From positions 558,001-622,000 of the forward strand of contig NZ_JYBP01000003.1 of assembly GCF_000948285.1 (NCBI RefSeq): DNA of 64,000 nucleotides, in the 5' to 3' direction. Shown in pieces: positions 8,473 to 16,551 of this stretch. How positions within the stretch are numbered: position 1 is the first letter of the stretch; each line of letters starts with the position of its first letter. The position numbers were made by a program, and so were the translations under genes. The notes beneath the pieces are model-generated. The model was given only the letters and a program-made list of their open reading frames with translations, had not been told where the DNA came from and ran no database searches. Source of the DNA: Geobacillus kaustophilus (GTDB lineage: Bacteria; Bacillota; Bacilli; Bacillales; Anoxybacillaceae).

Positions 8473-8848
8473 ACTTTGCGCTTTGGAGTTCCAACCGTTT
8501 TTTCAGCTGGTAGATCTCGGTGTCGTGCTGGCCGATTTTGCTGCTTAAATACTCGATGGCGATGTTTGCGTTGCGCCAATCGTTCGACAAAATTTCGAAC
8601 ATGCGCTGATGGTCGGCGAGCTCGTCCTCGATTTTTTTGAAATGGCTGCGCGTCTCGATGATGAAATGGTCCAGTTTTTCCTCAAGACGCATTTGCCGTT
8701 CCTCGAGCTGCCGCTGCTGTTCTTCAAGACGCTGTTGCCGTTCCTCAAGCCGCAACTGCCCGGCTTCTAGACGGTCGAGACGTTCATGAATCGGCTGCAG
8801 CTCTTCTTTCAGCACTGAGCGAAGCAATTCGACAAGCTCACGAGACAT
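8471..8848 (-). CDS. Hypothetical coiled-coil protein
   Basis: 125 residues with no membrane segment. Residues about 20-60 are a run of near-identical heptads (RLEERQQ, RLEEQQR, QLEERQM, RLEEKLD), strongly predicted to form a parallel coiled coil; a second helical stretch fills the C-terminal half (EDELADHQRMFEILSNDW...IGQHDTEIYQLKKRLE). No enzymatic motif. Proteins of this build are common in Geobacillus and often annotated only as hypothetical; a structural or oligomerising role is an inference. Ribosome site GGGAGGGATGTGG precedes the ATG. Stand-alone gene. Confidence 0.7.
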   Translation of the reverse strand: MSRELVELLRSVLKEELQPIHERLDRLEAGQLRLEERQQRLEEQQRQLEERQMRLEEKLDHFIIETRSHFKKIEDELADHQRMFEILSNDWRNANIAIEYLSSKIGQHDTEIYQLKKRLELQSAK

Positions 8849-8951
8849 TCCACATCCCTCCCTTGCTGTTTAGTTTTATTGTACCATTGTGCTCACGGGT
8901 TGTCATGGCGAATCCTAAAGATGTGCGAATGTTTGGGAAGGAAAACAGTGT

Positions 8952-9152
8952 GTGCTGCTTGAGCAGCTTCGCGAAATCGGCCGCCAACGGGATTTGTTCC
9001 ATGTGTATAACAATATGTGGGATCCGAAACTGCACCTGGATAGCATGATCAATGGCCGAGAATGCCGACAAATCGTTGCTGAAACCGACGGTCATGCCCG
9101 CTGGTTTCGCTGGGAGGCGGATGGCTGTGGACGAGGGGAGACAATGAGATGA
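8952..9152 (+). CDS. Possible small ORF between the coiled-coil gene and splB
   Basis: A 66-residue frame opens at a GTG with GGAAGG eight bases upstream and ends about 85 bases before splB. The peptide (VLLEQLREIGRQRDLFH...) has no signal, membrane segment or known motif. It fills most of the 389-base gap between the two genes, which otherwise holds nothing I can name. It may be an old gene fragment. Low confidence that it is translated. Confidence 0.25.
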   Translation: MLLEQLREIGRQRDLFHVYNNMWDPKLHLDSMINGRECRQIVAETDGHARWFRWEADGCGRGETMR

Positions 9153-9237
9153 AAAAAGAATTCCAAATAAAGTTAGATAACGACTTCCCCGTTTTCGTCC
9201 ATACTAACTATAAAGATGGACGAAATGGGGGGAAACG

Positions 9238-10263
9238 ATGAAACCGTTTGTGCCAAAACTTGTGTATTTCGAACCGGAGGCGTTATCGTATCCGCTTGGA
9301 AAGGAATTGTACGAGAAATTTACACAAATGGGAATCGAGATTCGCGAGACGACATCACACAACCAAGTGCGCGGCATTCCGGGAGAGACGGAGCTGGCCC
9401 GGTATCGAAACGCGAAATCAACGCTCGTTGTTGGCGTGCGGCGGACGCTCCAATTCAATTCATCGAAGCCGTCAGCCGAATACGCTATTCCGTTGGCAAC
9501 CGGATGCATGGGCCATTGCCATTATTGCTATTTGCAAACGACATTAGGAAGCAAGCCATACATCCGCGTGTATGTCAACTTGGACGACATTTTCGCTCAA
9601 GCGCAAAAGTATATTGACGAGCGTGCGCCCGAGATCACCCGCTTCGAGGCGGCGTGTACGTCCGACATTGTTGGGATCGATCATTTGACCCATTCGCTCA
9701 AAAAAGCGATTGAGTTTATCGGCGCGACCGACTACGGGCGGCTCCGATTTGTGACGAAGTATGAGCATGTCGATCATTTGCTTGATGCCAAGCATAACGG
9801 CAAAACGCGGTTTCGCTTCAGCGTCAACTCCCGCTATGTGATCAACCATTTCGAGCCGGGAACGTCCTCCTTTGACGCGCGGCTTGCAGCAGCGCGCAAA
9901 GTGGCCGGTGCCGGCTATAGGCTCGGCTTTGTCGTCGCGCCGATTTACCGGCATGACGGCTGGGAACAAGGGTATTTTGAGTTGTTTCAGGAGCTCGCCC
10001 GGCAATTGGAAGGGATAGACTTATCTGATTTGACGTTTGAGCTCATCCAGCACCGGTTTACGAAACCGGCCAAGCGGGTCATCGAGCAGCGTTACCGGAA
10101 AACAAAGCTCGATTTGGACGAGGCGAAGCGCAAGTATAAATGGGGGAGGTACGGCATCGGCAAATATGTGTACCGTGACGAGGAAGCGCGGGAGCTGGAG
10201 GAAACGATGCGCTCGTATATTGCTCGCTTTTTTCCATCGGCTCAGGTGCAGTATTTTACGTAA
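9238..10263 (+). CDS. splB: Spore photoproduct lyase
   Basis: 341 residues. A radical-SAM repair enzyme that reverses the thymine dimer (spore photoproduct) made by UV in spore DNA when the spore germinates. The [4Fe-4S] motif is C90-MGH-C94-HY-C97 (ATGCMGHCHYCYLQ), and the hydrogen-donor cysteine is C140 in EAACTSDIVG; these numbers match the structurally studied G. thermodenitrificans enzyme. A strong GGGGGGAAACG ribosome site precedes the ATG. No splA lies upstream, unlike the B. subtilis splAB operon. A CATACTA at 9200-9206 fits a sigma-G -10 box but I find no convincing -35 for it. Confidence 0.95.
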   Translation: MKPFVPKLVYFEPEALSYPLGKELYEKFTQMGIEIRETTSHNQVRGIPGETELARYRNAKSTLVVGVRRTLQFNSSKPSAEYAIPLATGCMGHCHYCYLQTTLGSKPYIRVYVNLDDIFAQAQKYIDERAPEITRFEAACTSDIVGIDHLTHSLKKAIEFIGATDYGRLRFVTKYEHVDHLLDAKHNGKTRFRFSVNSRYVINHFEPGTSSFDARLAAARKVAGAGYRLGFVVAPIYRHDGWEQGYFELFQELARQLEGIDLSDLTFELIQHRFTKPAKRVIEQRYRKTKLDLDEAKRKYKWGRYGIGKYVYRDEEARELEETMRSYIARFFPSAQVQYFT

Positions 10264-10330
10264 TGTCCCCTTCATGGTATAATGGGATTGATTGCTATTT
10301 TTTGTTTGCCTATGCGGCCAACTGCGGCAG

Positions 10331-10353
10331 AAAAGCTGAAAATAAAGCTTTTT
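10331..10353 (+). terminator. Probable terminator after splB
   Basis: Seven-base-pair stem AAAAGCT/AGCTTTT with a T-run. It is AT-rich and modest, about 70 bases after the splB stop. Confidence 0.45.
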
Positions 10354-10419
10354 CATCTATATAGATGCGACGAAAACGTTTCACATATCCTTGACGGAAA
10401 AGGTCGCTTATGCATTTTT

Positions 10420-10473
10420 CGACTGTCGTGGGCAAGCTGCAGGCTTCCCCGTCACGCCAAGGCGTGGCAGTCG
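10420..10473 (+). other. Structured non-coding element in the splB-mntR gap
   Basis: The 360-base gap 10264-10623 holds no gene I can support. In its middle, CGACTG (10420-10425) pairs with CAGTCG (10468-10473) and encloses two adjacent hairpins: GGGCAAGC (10430-10437) with GCTTCCCC (10443-10450), and CACGC (10453-10457) with GCGTG (10462-10466). This is a three-way-junction fold. A perfect 14-bp palindrome CATCTATATAGATG lies upstream at 10355-10368. It matches no riboswitch I know; in particular it is not the Mn-sensing yybP-ykoY type. It could be an mntR leader element or the decayed end of an IS200/IS605-type element. Confidence 0.4.
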
Positions 10474-10623
10474 ATCAAATGCTCGGTAAAAGCCGCAAAT
10501 GTTAAAGCTTCAAACTGCATCTATATCGTTTTTATTGGTTCATCAACACGCCTGTTTCATGAGAGATGCTGACGGCCGCTGCATTTGTGTGCGGCAGACA
10601 AACGTGACGGGAGGGGACAAACG

Positions 10624-11049
10624 TTGCCGACACCAAGCATGGAAGATTATATTGAGCAAATTTACATTTTGATTGAAGAAAAGGGCTATGCCCGCGTCTC
10701 TGACATCGCGGAAGCGTTGTCCGTCCATCCCTCCTCGGTGACGAAAATGGTGCAAAAGCTCGATAAAGATGAGTATTTAGTGTATGAGAAATACCGCGGA
10801 CTCGTCTTGACGCCAAAAGGAAGAAAAATCGGCCAGCGGCTCGTCTACCGCCATGAGTTGCTTGAGCAGTTTCTCCGTTTGATCGGTGTCAGCGAAGAAA
10901 ACATTTACCGCGACGTGGAAGGGATTGAACACCATTTGAGCTGGAACGCCATCGACCGGATCGGCGATTTGGTGCAGTATTTTCAAGAGGACGAACGCCG
11001 TCTTGAAGCGCTGCGCGATGTCCAAAAGCGCAATGAACAAGGAGAGTAA
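10624..11049 (+). CDS. mntR: Manganese-responsive transcriptional repressor MntR
   Basis: 141 residues, DtxR family; represses manganese uptake genes when Mn(II) is bound. All metal ligands of B. subtilis MntR are at the same numbers: D8, E11, H77, E99, E102 and H103. The winged-helix is residues 1-70 ([21 protein letters not shown] is the recognition region), the rest is the dimer domain. I chose the TTG start because GGGAGGGG lies eight bases upstream and it gives the family's exact N-terminus ([14 protein letters not shown]). In B. subtilis this gene is yqhN, between lipM and yqhO; here splB and other genes separate it from lipM. Confidence 0.95.
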   Translation: MPTPSMEDYIEQIYILIEEKGYARVSDIAEALSVHPSSVTKMVQKLDKDEYLVYEKYRGLVLTPKGRKIGQRLVYRHELLEQFLRLIGVSEENIYRDVEGIEHHLSWNAIDRIGDLVQYFQEDERRLEALRDVQKRNEQGE

Positions 11050-11069
11050 GCTGAGGCTTGCTCTTTTTT
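11044..11069 (+). terminator. Terminator overlapping the mntR stop
   Basis: Stem GAGTAAGC/GCTTGCTC (one G-T pair), four-base loop, six T. The stem includes the stop codon. Confidence 0.8.
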
Positions 11070-11136
11070 GTTTGCCGTACTAAACACCGCTTCTTTCTCT
11101 TACATATGTATAAAGAGCGAGAAAGGGGAGGTAGAG

Positions 11137-12018
11137 GTGGACATTGACATCGTCTTTTCCGGCGGCGGAGTGAAAGGGTTTGCGTTGCTTGGGGCGTACG
11201 AAGCGATTGAGGAAAAAGGGCTGCGCTGGAAGCGGCTGGCTGGAACGAGCGCCGGTTCGCTGCTTTCGGCGCTGCTTTCGGCCGGATATAAAGCGCATGA
11301 GATTGCCTCATTGCTCGAGGATCTTGAGCTTACACAGTTTTTGGATGAACGGCCGCTATGGGTCCCCTTTCCGTTTTGGAAATGGGTGCGCCTGTATTGG
11401 CATCTGGGCCTTTATCAAGGAAAAGTGTTTGAGCAATGGGTAGAAGCCGTGCTTGCGGCCCGCGGCGTGCGGACGTTTCAAGATGTACCGGCCGGCAGTT
11501 TGTATATCGTCGCTTCCGATGTGACAAACGGTCGCATTGTCGTGCTGCCGGATGATTTGGCCATATACGGCATTGACCCTGGGGCGTTTTCCATCGCCAG
11601 GGCAGTGCGGATGAGCATCAGCATTCCGTATTTCTTTGAGCCGATCCGCCTCCGCGGGCGAAACGGTGTCTCCCTCATTGTTGACGGCGGGGTGCTCAGC
11701 AACTTTCCGCTGTTTTTGTTCGATGAAGAAAAGAAGAAAAAACGGCCGGTGCTCGGTGTTCAACTAAGCCCGAAGCCAGGCGAGCGGCCGAAACGAACGA
11801 TCACCAATGCGCTCGATTTGTATGAAGCGCTGTTTGCGGCGATGAAGGAAGCGCATGATGCCCGCTACATTTCGCGCCGCCATGAAAAAAACATCGTCTT
11901 TTTGCCAGTAGACAACGTCATTTCCACCGAATTTTCGATTGATCCGGAAGTACGCCGGCGTCTGATCGATTACGGACGTGAGCGGACGCGGCAGTTTTTG
12001 CGCCAATGGGCGTACTAG
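11137..12018 (+). CDS. yqhO: Patatin-like phospholipase YqhO
   Basis: 293 residues (B. subtilis YqhO 291). Patatin-type Ser-Asp hydrolase: oxyanion hole GGGVKG (9-14), nucleophile elbow GTSAGS with S38, catalytic aspartate D183 in VDGGVLSNFP. These enzymes cleave acyl esters of lipids; the real substrate is not known. The GTG start has AAAGGGGAGG upstream; longer frames lack such a site and run through the mntR terminator. No signal peptide or membrane helix, so it is cytoplasmic or peripheral. Confidence 0.88.
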   Translation: MDIDIVFSGGGVKGFALLGAYEAIEEKGLRWKRLAGTSAGSLLSALLSAGYKAHEIASLLEDLELTQFLDERPLWVPFPFWKWVRLYWHLGLYQGKVFEQWVEAVLAARGVRTFQDVPAGSLYIVASDVTNGRIVVLPDDLAIYGIDPGAFSIARAVRMSISIPYFFEPIRLRGRNGVSLIVDGGVLSNFPLFLFDEEKKKKRPVLGVQLSPKPGERPKRTITNALDLYEALFAAMKEAHDARYISRRHEKNIVFLPVDNVISTEFSIDPEVRRRLIDYGRERTRQFLRQWAY

Positions 12019-12079
12019 ACGGGAAAGCGGCAATAGGGCGCGCCTCTGCTGCCGAAGCTGAACGGCAGAGGCAAACAAA

Positions 12080-12117
12080 AAAGAATCAAGCTAAAACGAA
12101 GCTCGATTCTTTTTTTT
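12080..12117. terminator. Bidirectional terminator between yqhO and yqhP
   Basis: AGAATC-AGCT paired with AGCT-GATTCT (one mismatch), flanked by A6 on the left and T8 on the right, so it works on both strands; it overlaps the yqhP stop codon. Confidence 0.75.
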
Positions 12118-12447
12118 GCCTTTTTTGCCCTCGATCACGGTCAAGTGCGGAATGGCCGTCCGTTTTTTCAGCGGCCGCTTTAGTTTCGCCGGCTTTGCTT
12201 GTTTGCGCCCGGAGCGGGGATGGAGCTTTTTCGACTGCCGCACCGCCTTTAAATACGATAACCGATCTTGATCGGTGCGGCGTTGGTAGACGAACCGGTA
12301 GAAGAGATAAATGGCGGCCAAAAACAGCGCAACAAACAACAGCTGGCGGAACAGCACCGTCGGATGGGCAAAAAGGGTATAGACAATGCCAAGCGTTCCA
12401 AGCAAAATCATAAGCCCGACAAGCGGATGAATGGCCCGGCGCCGCAA
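12091..12447 (-). CDS. yqhP: Membrane protein YqhP
   Basis: 118 residues. Two membrane helices (HPLVGLMILLGTLGIVYTLF and FRQLLFVALFLAAIYLFYRF) are followed by a very basic cytoplasmic tail (KKLHPRSGRKQAKPAKLKRPLKKR). Placement next to yqhQ and the size match B. subtilis YqhP; function unknown. The start is inferred: a TTG with GGGGG eight bases upstream; a GTG six bases further up overlaps that ribosome site and is less likely. Same strand as yqhQ, 22 bp after it, so one operon. Confidence 0.7.
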   Translation of the reverse strand: MRRRAIHPLVGLMILLGTLGIVYTLFAHPTVLFRQLLFVALFLAAIYLFYRFVYQRRTDQDRLSYLKAVRQSKKLHPRSGRKQAKPAKLKRPLKKRTAIPHLTVIEGKKGKKKNRASF

Positions 12448-12469
12448 TGAGTCCACCCCCTTTGATCGA

Positions 12470-13405
12470 TTACTGCACCGCTTGTTTCCTTTCGGCTTCC
12501 GCTTCCAAATGGAGAAGCCGCTGAAACGAGGCGATGGCCACTTCCACTTGGTCATCGTCCGGTTCTTTTGTCGTCAACCGCTGCAGCCATAGCCCGGGAT
12601 AGCCAAGCCAGCTTAGCAGCGGAATATCCCTCAATTTATTTGTAAACTGCAAGACTTCAAACGAAACGCCAAGCACGACAGGAATTAAAGCGAGCCTGTT
12701 TACGATTCGCAGCCAAAGCGGATCCGTCGGCACGAACAAATAAAGGAATAAGCTGATCATGACAGTAAATAAAATGAAGCTGCTGCCGCATCGGTAGTGA
12801 AGGCGCGAGGCGCGCTGGACTTGCTCAACCGTGAGCGGCCACCCGGCTTCGAAGGCGTTGATCACCTTATGTTCCGCCCCATGGTATTGAAAAACGCGCT
12901 TGACCAACGGCGTCAGCGAAATGAAGTAAATGTAGCCAAGCAACAGTATCAGCTTAAAGGCGCCTTCGAGCAAAATTTGCCCCATTTTCCCCGGCACGAG
13001 CGGTTTAAAGGCGTCGGCGGCGAGCGCCGGAACGAGCGTAAAAATGGTTTTGGCGAATAAAAACGATAGCACGCCGATGACGGCGGCGCCGAGAATCAGC
13101 CCGAATTTGGAGCGGCTCTCGTCGTCCGCTCGTTCGTCGTCGGAAGACGACTCATACTGTTCGCTCGCAAATTGCAAATGTTTCGCCCCGTTCGCACTCG
13201 CTTCAATAATGGCGACAATGCCGCGGACAAACGGAATTTTCTTCAGAGCAGCTAGTGTCGGATGGCTGCGGCGAGGCAGCGTAAAATAGCCAATCGTCCC
13301 GTCAGGGCGGCGAATGGCGGTGACGGAGTGCGTCTTGCCGGCGAACATCACCCCTTCCACAACTGCTTGGCCGCCGTATAACGGTTTCTCCATTGATGAT
13401 TTCAT
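12470..13405 (-). CDS. yqhQ: DUF1385 family membrane protein YqhQ
   Basis: 311 residues. YGGQAVVEGVMFAGK near the N-terminus and YFHGAEHKVI-type histidine segment (here QYHGAEHKVINAFEAG) are the family's conserved blocks; the paired histidine and glutamates suggest a metal site. Four or five membrane helices follow (FGLILGAAVIGVLSFLFA, ILLLGYIYFISL, FILFTVMISLFLYLF, LALIPVVLGVSFEVL). Biochemical role unknown. A TTG one codon earlier is equally possible. First gene of a yqhQ-yqhP unit, divergent from yqhR. Confidence 0.85.
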   Translation of the reverse strand: MKSSMEKPLYGGQAVVEGVMFAGKTHSVTAIRRPDGTIGYFTLPRRSHPTLAALKKIPFVRGIVAIIEASANGAKHLQFASEQYESSSDDERADDESRSKFGLILGAAVIGVLSFLFAKTIFTLVPALAADAFKPLVPGKMGQILLEGAFKLILLLGYIYFISLTPLVKRVFQYHGAEHKVINAFEAGWPLTVEQVQRASRLHYRCGSSFILFTVMISLFLYLFVPTDPLWLRIVNRLALIPVVLGVSFEVLQFTNKLRDIPLLSWLGYPGLWLQRLTTKEPDDDQVEVAIASFQRLLHLEAEAERKQAVQ

Positions 13406-13544
13406 CAAGTCAACACCAACCTATTTTTATGTTTATTTTATTTTATTCTACAAGAAACGTCCGGAAACCTCTAGGTTGATGCTGCTATTATGATTTCCAA
13501 AAAATCCATGATTTACACAAGAGTGGTCATTTTTTCGTTTGATT

Positions 13545-13573
13545 CATGGTACGGTCGGCTTTCGGTCATACTA
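13545..13573 (+). promoter_or_regulatory. Sigma-G-like promoter before yqhR
   Basis: CATG (13545-13548), an 18-bp spacer, then CATACTA (13567-13573) fits the forespore sigma-G pattern (-35 gyATr, -10 cATnnTA). It lies 19 bases before the yqhR start. Weak, because both motifs are short. Confidence 0.35.
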
Positions 13574-13592
13574 ACAGACAAGGAGGTGCACG

Positions 13593-14123
13593 ATGATGAC
13601 CGAACAAAAAGGGGAGCTCGAGCAAGAGAAGACGGAGCGGCCGATGACGCTCATGCAAAAAACGATCATCATCGGGTTTGTCGGCGGGGTGTTTTGGAGT
13701 TTGATCGGCTATTTGGCTTACTTTTTTCACTTCAGCGAAATTAGTCCGAACATGATTCTCATCCCGTGGGTTGCCGGGGACTGGAAATATGGGAAAGCCG
13801 GCAATTATGCGGCCATCGTGCTGATCGGCATCATTTCTATTGCAGCGGCGCTTTTGTACTACGCGTTCCTGCGCAAGATCGCCGGTATGTGGGCGGGAAT
13901 TGTATATGGCGTGGTGCTTTGGATGATGGTCTTTTATTTGTTGAATCCACTGTTTCCAAACGTCCGACCAGTTGCAGATTTAGAAATGAATACGATTATT
14001 ACGACGCTTTGCTTATACATTTTATATGGTGTATTTGTCGGCTATTCGATTTCTTTTGAAACGCAAGAAATGAATCGATCGGCGTCAAATGTGGGAAAAG
14101 AGGCGGCAAATGAAGGAAACTGA
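13593..14123 (+). CDS. yqhR: Membrane protein YqhR
   Basis: 176 residues with four membrane helices (IIIGFVGGVFWSLIGYLAYF, YAAIVLIGIISIAAALLYY, MWAGIVYGVVLWMMVFYLL, LCLYILYGVFVGYSISF) and polar, charged ends. YqhR family (DUF on conserved membrane proteins of spore formers), function unknown. ATGATG start behind AAGGAGGTGCACG. Divergent from yqhQ. In B. subtilis aroQ (yqhS) follows yqhR; it is absent here. Confidence 0.85.
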   Translation: MMTEQKGELEQEKTERPMTLMQKTIIIGFVGGVFWSLIGYLAYFFHFSEISPNMILIPWVAGDWKYGKAGNYAAIVLIGIISIAAALLYYAFLRKIAGMWAGIVYGVVLWMMVFYLLNPLFPNVRPVADLEMNTIITTLCLYILYGVFVGYSISFETQEMNRSASNVGKEAANEGN

Positions 14124-14232
14124 CGAAGCTTTTTTTCGCTCTCACCCGCTGAAGTGAGTGTTGCATCAAGCGCCGCGCGGATGTCTAGCGGAAACGACCA
14201 TCTTTATGGTAAAATGAAGAAGGTTTTTGCAC

Positions 14233-14348
14233 GTTTCAGCATCAGTCCATGGCTGCTGCGGGCGTTGCGTGAAACTGGCGCGCCTACGAGGTCTTTCGCG
14301 TCATCCTGACCGCGAAGATTTTCTCCGCTCTCGACGCAGGCAGCGGAG
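14233..14348 (+). other. Hairpin-rich leader upstream of pepP
   Basis: The 262-base gap between yqhR and pepP contains three successive stems: GTTTCA/TGAAAC (14233-14238 and 14270-14275), TCTTTCGCG/CGCGAAGA (14292-14300 and 14311-14318, one bulge) and CTCCGCT/AGCGGAG (14323-14329 and 14342-14348). The last ends 38 bases before the pepP start. No T-box, riboswitch consensus or T-run is visible. It could be an untranslated control region or merely GC-rich sequence. Confidence 0.3.
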
Positions 14349-14385
14349 GAGACGAGCACATTCTAAGGGAAGAGGAGACGGAAAC

Positions 14386-15447
14386 ATGGAAAAGCTGGAA
14401 AAGCTTCGGGCGCTTCTTGACGAGCAGCATATCGACGGGCTGTTAGTAACAAACGGCTGCAACCGCCGCTATTTGACCGGGTTTACTGGCACGGCCGGTG
14501 CTGTACTTGTCAGCCGTCAAGGGGCGGTGTTGATTACGGACTTCCGCTACGTCGAACAAGCATCGAGGCAAGCCCAATGGTTTGAAGTCGTCCAGCACAG
14601 CGGGCCGATCATCGAAGAAATTGCCAATCAGGTGAAGCGGCTTGGCATCAAGAGGCTTGGCTTTGAGCAAGAACATGTCACCTATGCCGCATACAAGTCA
14701 TATGAAGAAGCCATCCGCACTGAACTCGTGCCGACGTCCGGGCTGGTGGAAAAATTGCGCTTGATTAAGTCAGAGGCAGAGATTAAGATATTAAAGGAAG
14801 CAGCAGAAATCGCCGATGCGGCGTTTTCGCACATTTTGTCGTTCATCCGTCCAGGCGTTAAAGAAATCGAAGTGGCGAATGAGCTGGAATTTTTTATGCG
14901 CAAGCAAGGGGCGTCTTCGTCCTCGTTTGATACGATCGTGGCCTCCGGATATCGGTCGGCGCTGCCGCATGGCGTGGCATCGGAGAAGACGATTGAGCGC
15001 GGCGAACTCGTGACGCTGGATTTTGGGGCCTATTACAAAGGGTATTGTTCCGATCTCACCAGAACGGTCGCCGTCGGCGACATCAGCGCCGAACTGAAAA
15101 CGATTTATGATATCGTCCTTGAGGCGCAGCAACGCGGCATGAACGGGCTGAAAGCGGGCATGACCGGCAAAGAGGCTGATGCGCTCACGCGCGATTACAT
15201 CCGCGAAAAAGGGTATGGCGACTATTTCGGCCATTCGACCGGTCATGGGATTGGGTTGGAAATTCATGAAGGACCGACGCTTTCGTTCCGTTCCGATGTC
15301 GTGCTCGAGCCAGGAATGGTCGTCACTGTTGAGCCGGGCATTTACATTCCGGGGCTTGGCGGGGTGCGCATCGAGGACGATGCGGTCATCACCGCTGATG
15401 GGAACGAAGCGCTCACCCATTCGCCAAAAGAACTGATCATTTTATAA
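14386..15447 (+). CDS. pepP: Xaa-Pro aminopeptidase (M24B), YqhT
   Basis: 353 residues, the same length as B. subtilis YqhT. Removes N-terminal residues preceding proline. N-terminal creatinase-like domain (1-125) and C-terminal pita-bread domain with the five metal ligands: aspartates in TLDFGAYYKGYCSDLTR, histidine in HSTGHGIGLEIHEGP, glutamates in VVTVEPGIYIP and GVRIEDD. The ATG with AGAGGAGACGG upstream was chosen over a longer frame that would run through the structured leader. It precedes efp by 27 bp, the same order as in most Firmicutes. Confidence 0.93.
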   Translation: MEKLEKLRALLDEQHIDGLLVTNGCNRRYLTGFTGTAGAVLVSRQGAVLITDFRYVEQASRQAQWFEVVQHSGPIIEEIANQVKRLGIKRLGFEQEHVTYAAYKSYEEAIRTELVPTSGLVEKLRLIKSEAEIKILKEAAEIADAAFSHILSFIRPGVKEIEVANELEFFMRKQGASSSSFDTIVASGYRSALPHGVASEKTIERGELVTLDFGAYYKGYCSDLTRTVAVGDISAELKTIYDIVLEAQQRGMNGLKAGMTGKEADALTRDYIREKGYGDYFGHSTGHGIGLEIHEGPTLSFRSDVVLEPGMVVTVEPGIYIPGLGGVRIEDDAVITADGNEALTHSPKELIIL

Positions 15448-15474
15448 TGGATTGCGTGAGGAGGATTTCGGCTG

Positions 15475-16032
15475 ATGATTTCAGTCAACGATTTTCGCAC
15501 AGGACTTACGATTGAGGTGGACGGCGACATTTGGCGCGTCCTTGAGTTCCAACACGTCAAGCCGGGCAAGGGGGCGGCGTTCGTCCGTTCGAAGCTTCGC
15601 AATTTGCGCACCGGGGCCATTCAAGAGCGGACGTTCCGCGCCGGCGAAAAAGTAAACCGGGCGCAAATCGACACGCGCAAAATGCAATATTTGTACGCCA
15701 ACGGCGACCAACACGTTTTTATGGATATGGAAACGTACGAACAAATCGAGCTGCCGGCAAAACAAATCGAGCATGAACTGAAGTTCTTGAAAGAAAATAT
15801 GGAAGTATTTATTATGATGTACCAAGGCGAAACGATCGGCGTCGAGCTGCCGAACACCGTCGAGTTGAAGGTGGTCGAAACGGAACCAGGCATCAAAGGC
15901 GACACTGCTTCCGGCGGTTCGAAACCGGCCAAGCTCGAAACCGGCCTCGTCGTTCAAGTGCCGTTTTTCGTCAACGAAGGCGACACGCTCATCATTAATA
16001 CGGCCGACGGCACGTACGTTTCGCGGGCGTAA
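15475..16032 (+). CDS. efp: Elongation factor P
   Basis: 185 residues, standard length. EF-P binds the ribosome between the P and E sites and rescues stalling at polyproline. Three beta-barrel domains; the modified lysine of domain I is K32 in [10 protein letters not shown] (5-aminopentanol in Bacillus). GGAGGA ribosome site. Probably co-transcribed with pepP; a strong terminator follows. Confidence 0.97.
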   Translation: MISVNDFRTGLTIEVDGDIWRVLEFQHVKPGKGAAFVRSKLRNLRTGAIQERTFRAGEKVNRAQIDTRKMQYLYANGDQHVFMDMETYEQIELPAKQIEHELKFLKENMEVFIMMYQGETIGVELPNTVELKVVETEPGIKGDTASGGSKPAKLETGLVVQVPFFVNEGDTLIINTADGTYVSRA

Positions 16033-16047
16033 GCGCAAGCCCGACAG

Positions 16048-16083
16048 GCACCGTCTCGGACACCTTCCGGGGCGGTGTTTTTT
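16048..16083 (+). terminator. Terminator after efp
   Basis: Twelve-base-pair GC-rich stem (CACCGTCTCGGA with TTCCGGGGCGGTG, including G-T pairs) and six T. Confidence 0.85.
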
Positions 16084-16208
16084 ATGCGCAAAATGGGCGC
16101 CGTATTGCTCTCCCCCATCGTTTTCCTCAGTAAAAACTTCTTCTGAAACGGCTTGTTTTCGCATACGTTTGTACTAATCGATCCCATTTGGCAAAACAGG
16201 AGGGGAAC

Positions 16209-16490
16209 ATGAAACATTGGCTGCGATCGATCGATCCGTCCGTTATGGCCATGGCTGGCATGCGGATGGTGTCCGCGTTCATTGAACTGAGCGCGGCGCT
16301 GTTGATGCTTGTGTTCAATGACGTGAAAAAAGCGCTTGCCGTTAATGCCGCGCTTGCTGTCGTCGGTCCAACCGTCATGATGGTGACCATGGCGATTGGA
16401 CTGCTTTCGCTTGCGGACGAGCTCTCGTTTTCCCGGCTCGGGCTTGTGGCGCTCGGGATAGCGCTCATTTTGTTCGCGATTTACAAGTAA
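16209..16490 (+). CDS. yqhV: Small membrane protein YqhV (DUF2619)
   Basis: 93 residues, equal to B. subtilis YqhV, with three membrane helices (MVSAFIELSAALLMLVF, LAVVGPTVMMVTMAIGLL, LGLVALGIALILFAIYK). Function unknown. Strong site AGGAGGGGAAC before the ATG. It immediately precedes the spoIIIA operon in all these bacteria. A CATACGTT at 16162-16169 resembles a sigma-E -10 box, but I see no good -35 at the right distance. Confidence 0.85.
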   Translation: MKHWLRSIDPSVMAMAGMRMVSAFIELSAALLMLVFNDVKKALAVNAALAVVGPTVMMVTMAIGLLSLADELSFSRLGLVALGIALILFAIYK

Positions 16491-16491
16491 G

Positions 16492-16520
16492 GCATAAACG
16501 GTGCATTCCGCCCATACATA
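16492..16520 (+). promoter_or_regulatory. Sigma-E-type promoter of the spoIIIA operon
   Basis: GCATAAA (16492-16498), exactly 14 bp, then CATACATA (16513-16520) fits the mother-cell sigma-E consensus (-35 with ATA, -10 CATACAnT). It lies directly after the yqhV stop and 31 bases before the spoIIIAA start. Mother-cell expression of spoIIIA in B. subtilis depends on sigma-E, which supports the call. Confidence 0.7.
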
Positions 16521-16551
16521 TGAACTAGTCCACAAGAAAAGGGGGAGGGCC

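Noticed and set aside
10282-10572. 96-codon plus-strand frame in the splB-mntR gap
   Set aside because: No ribosome site, passes through a terminator and a three-way-junction structure, and the peptide has no protein-like features.
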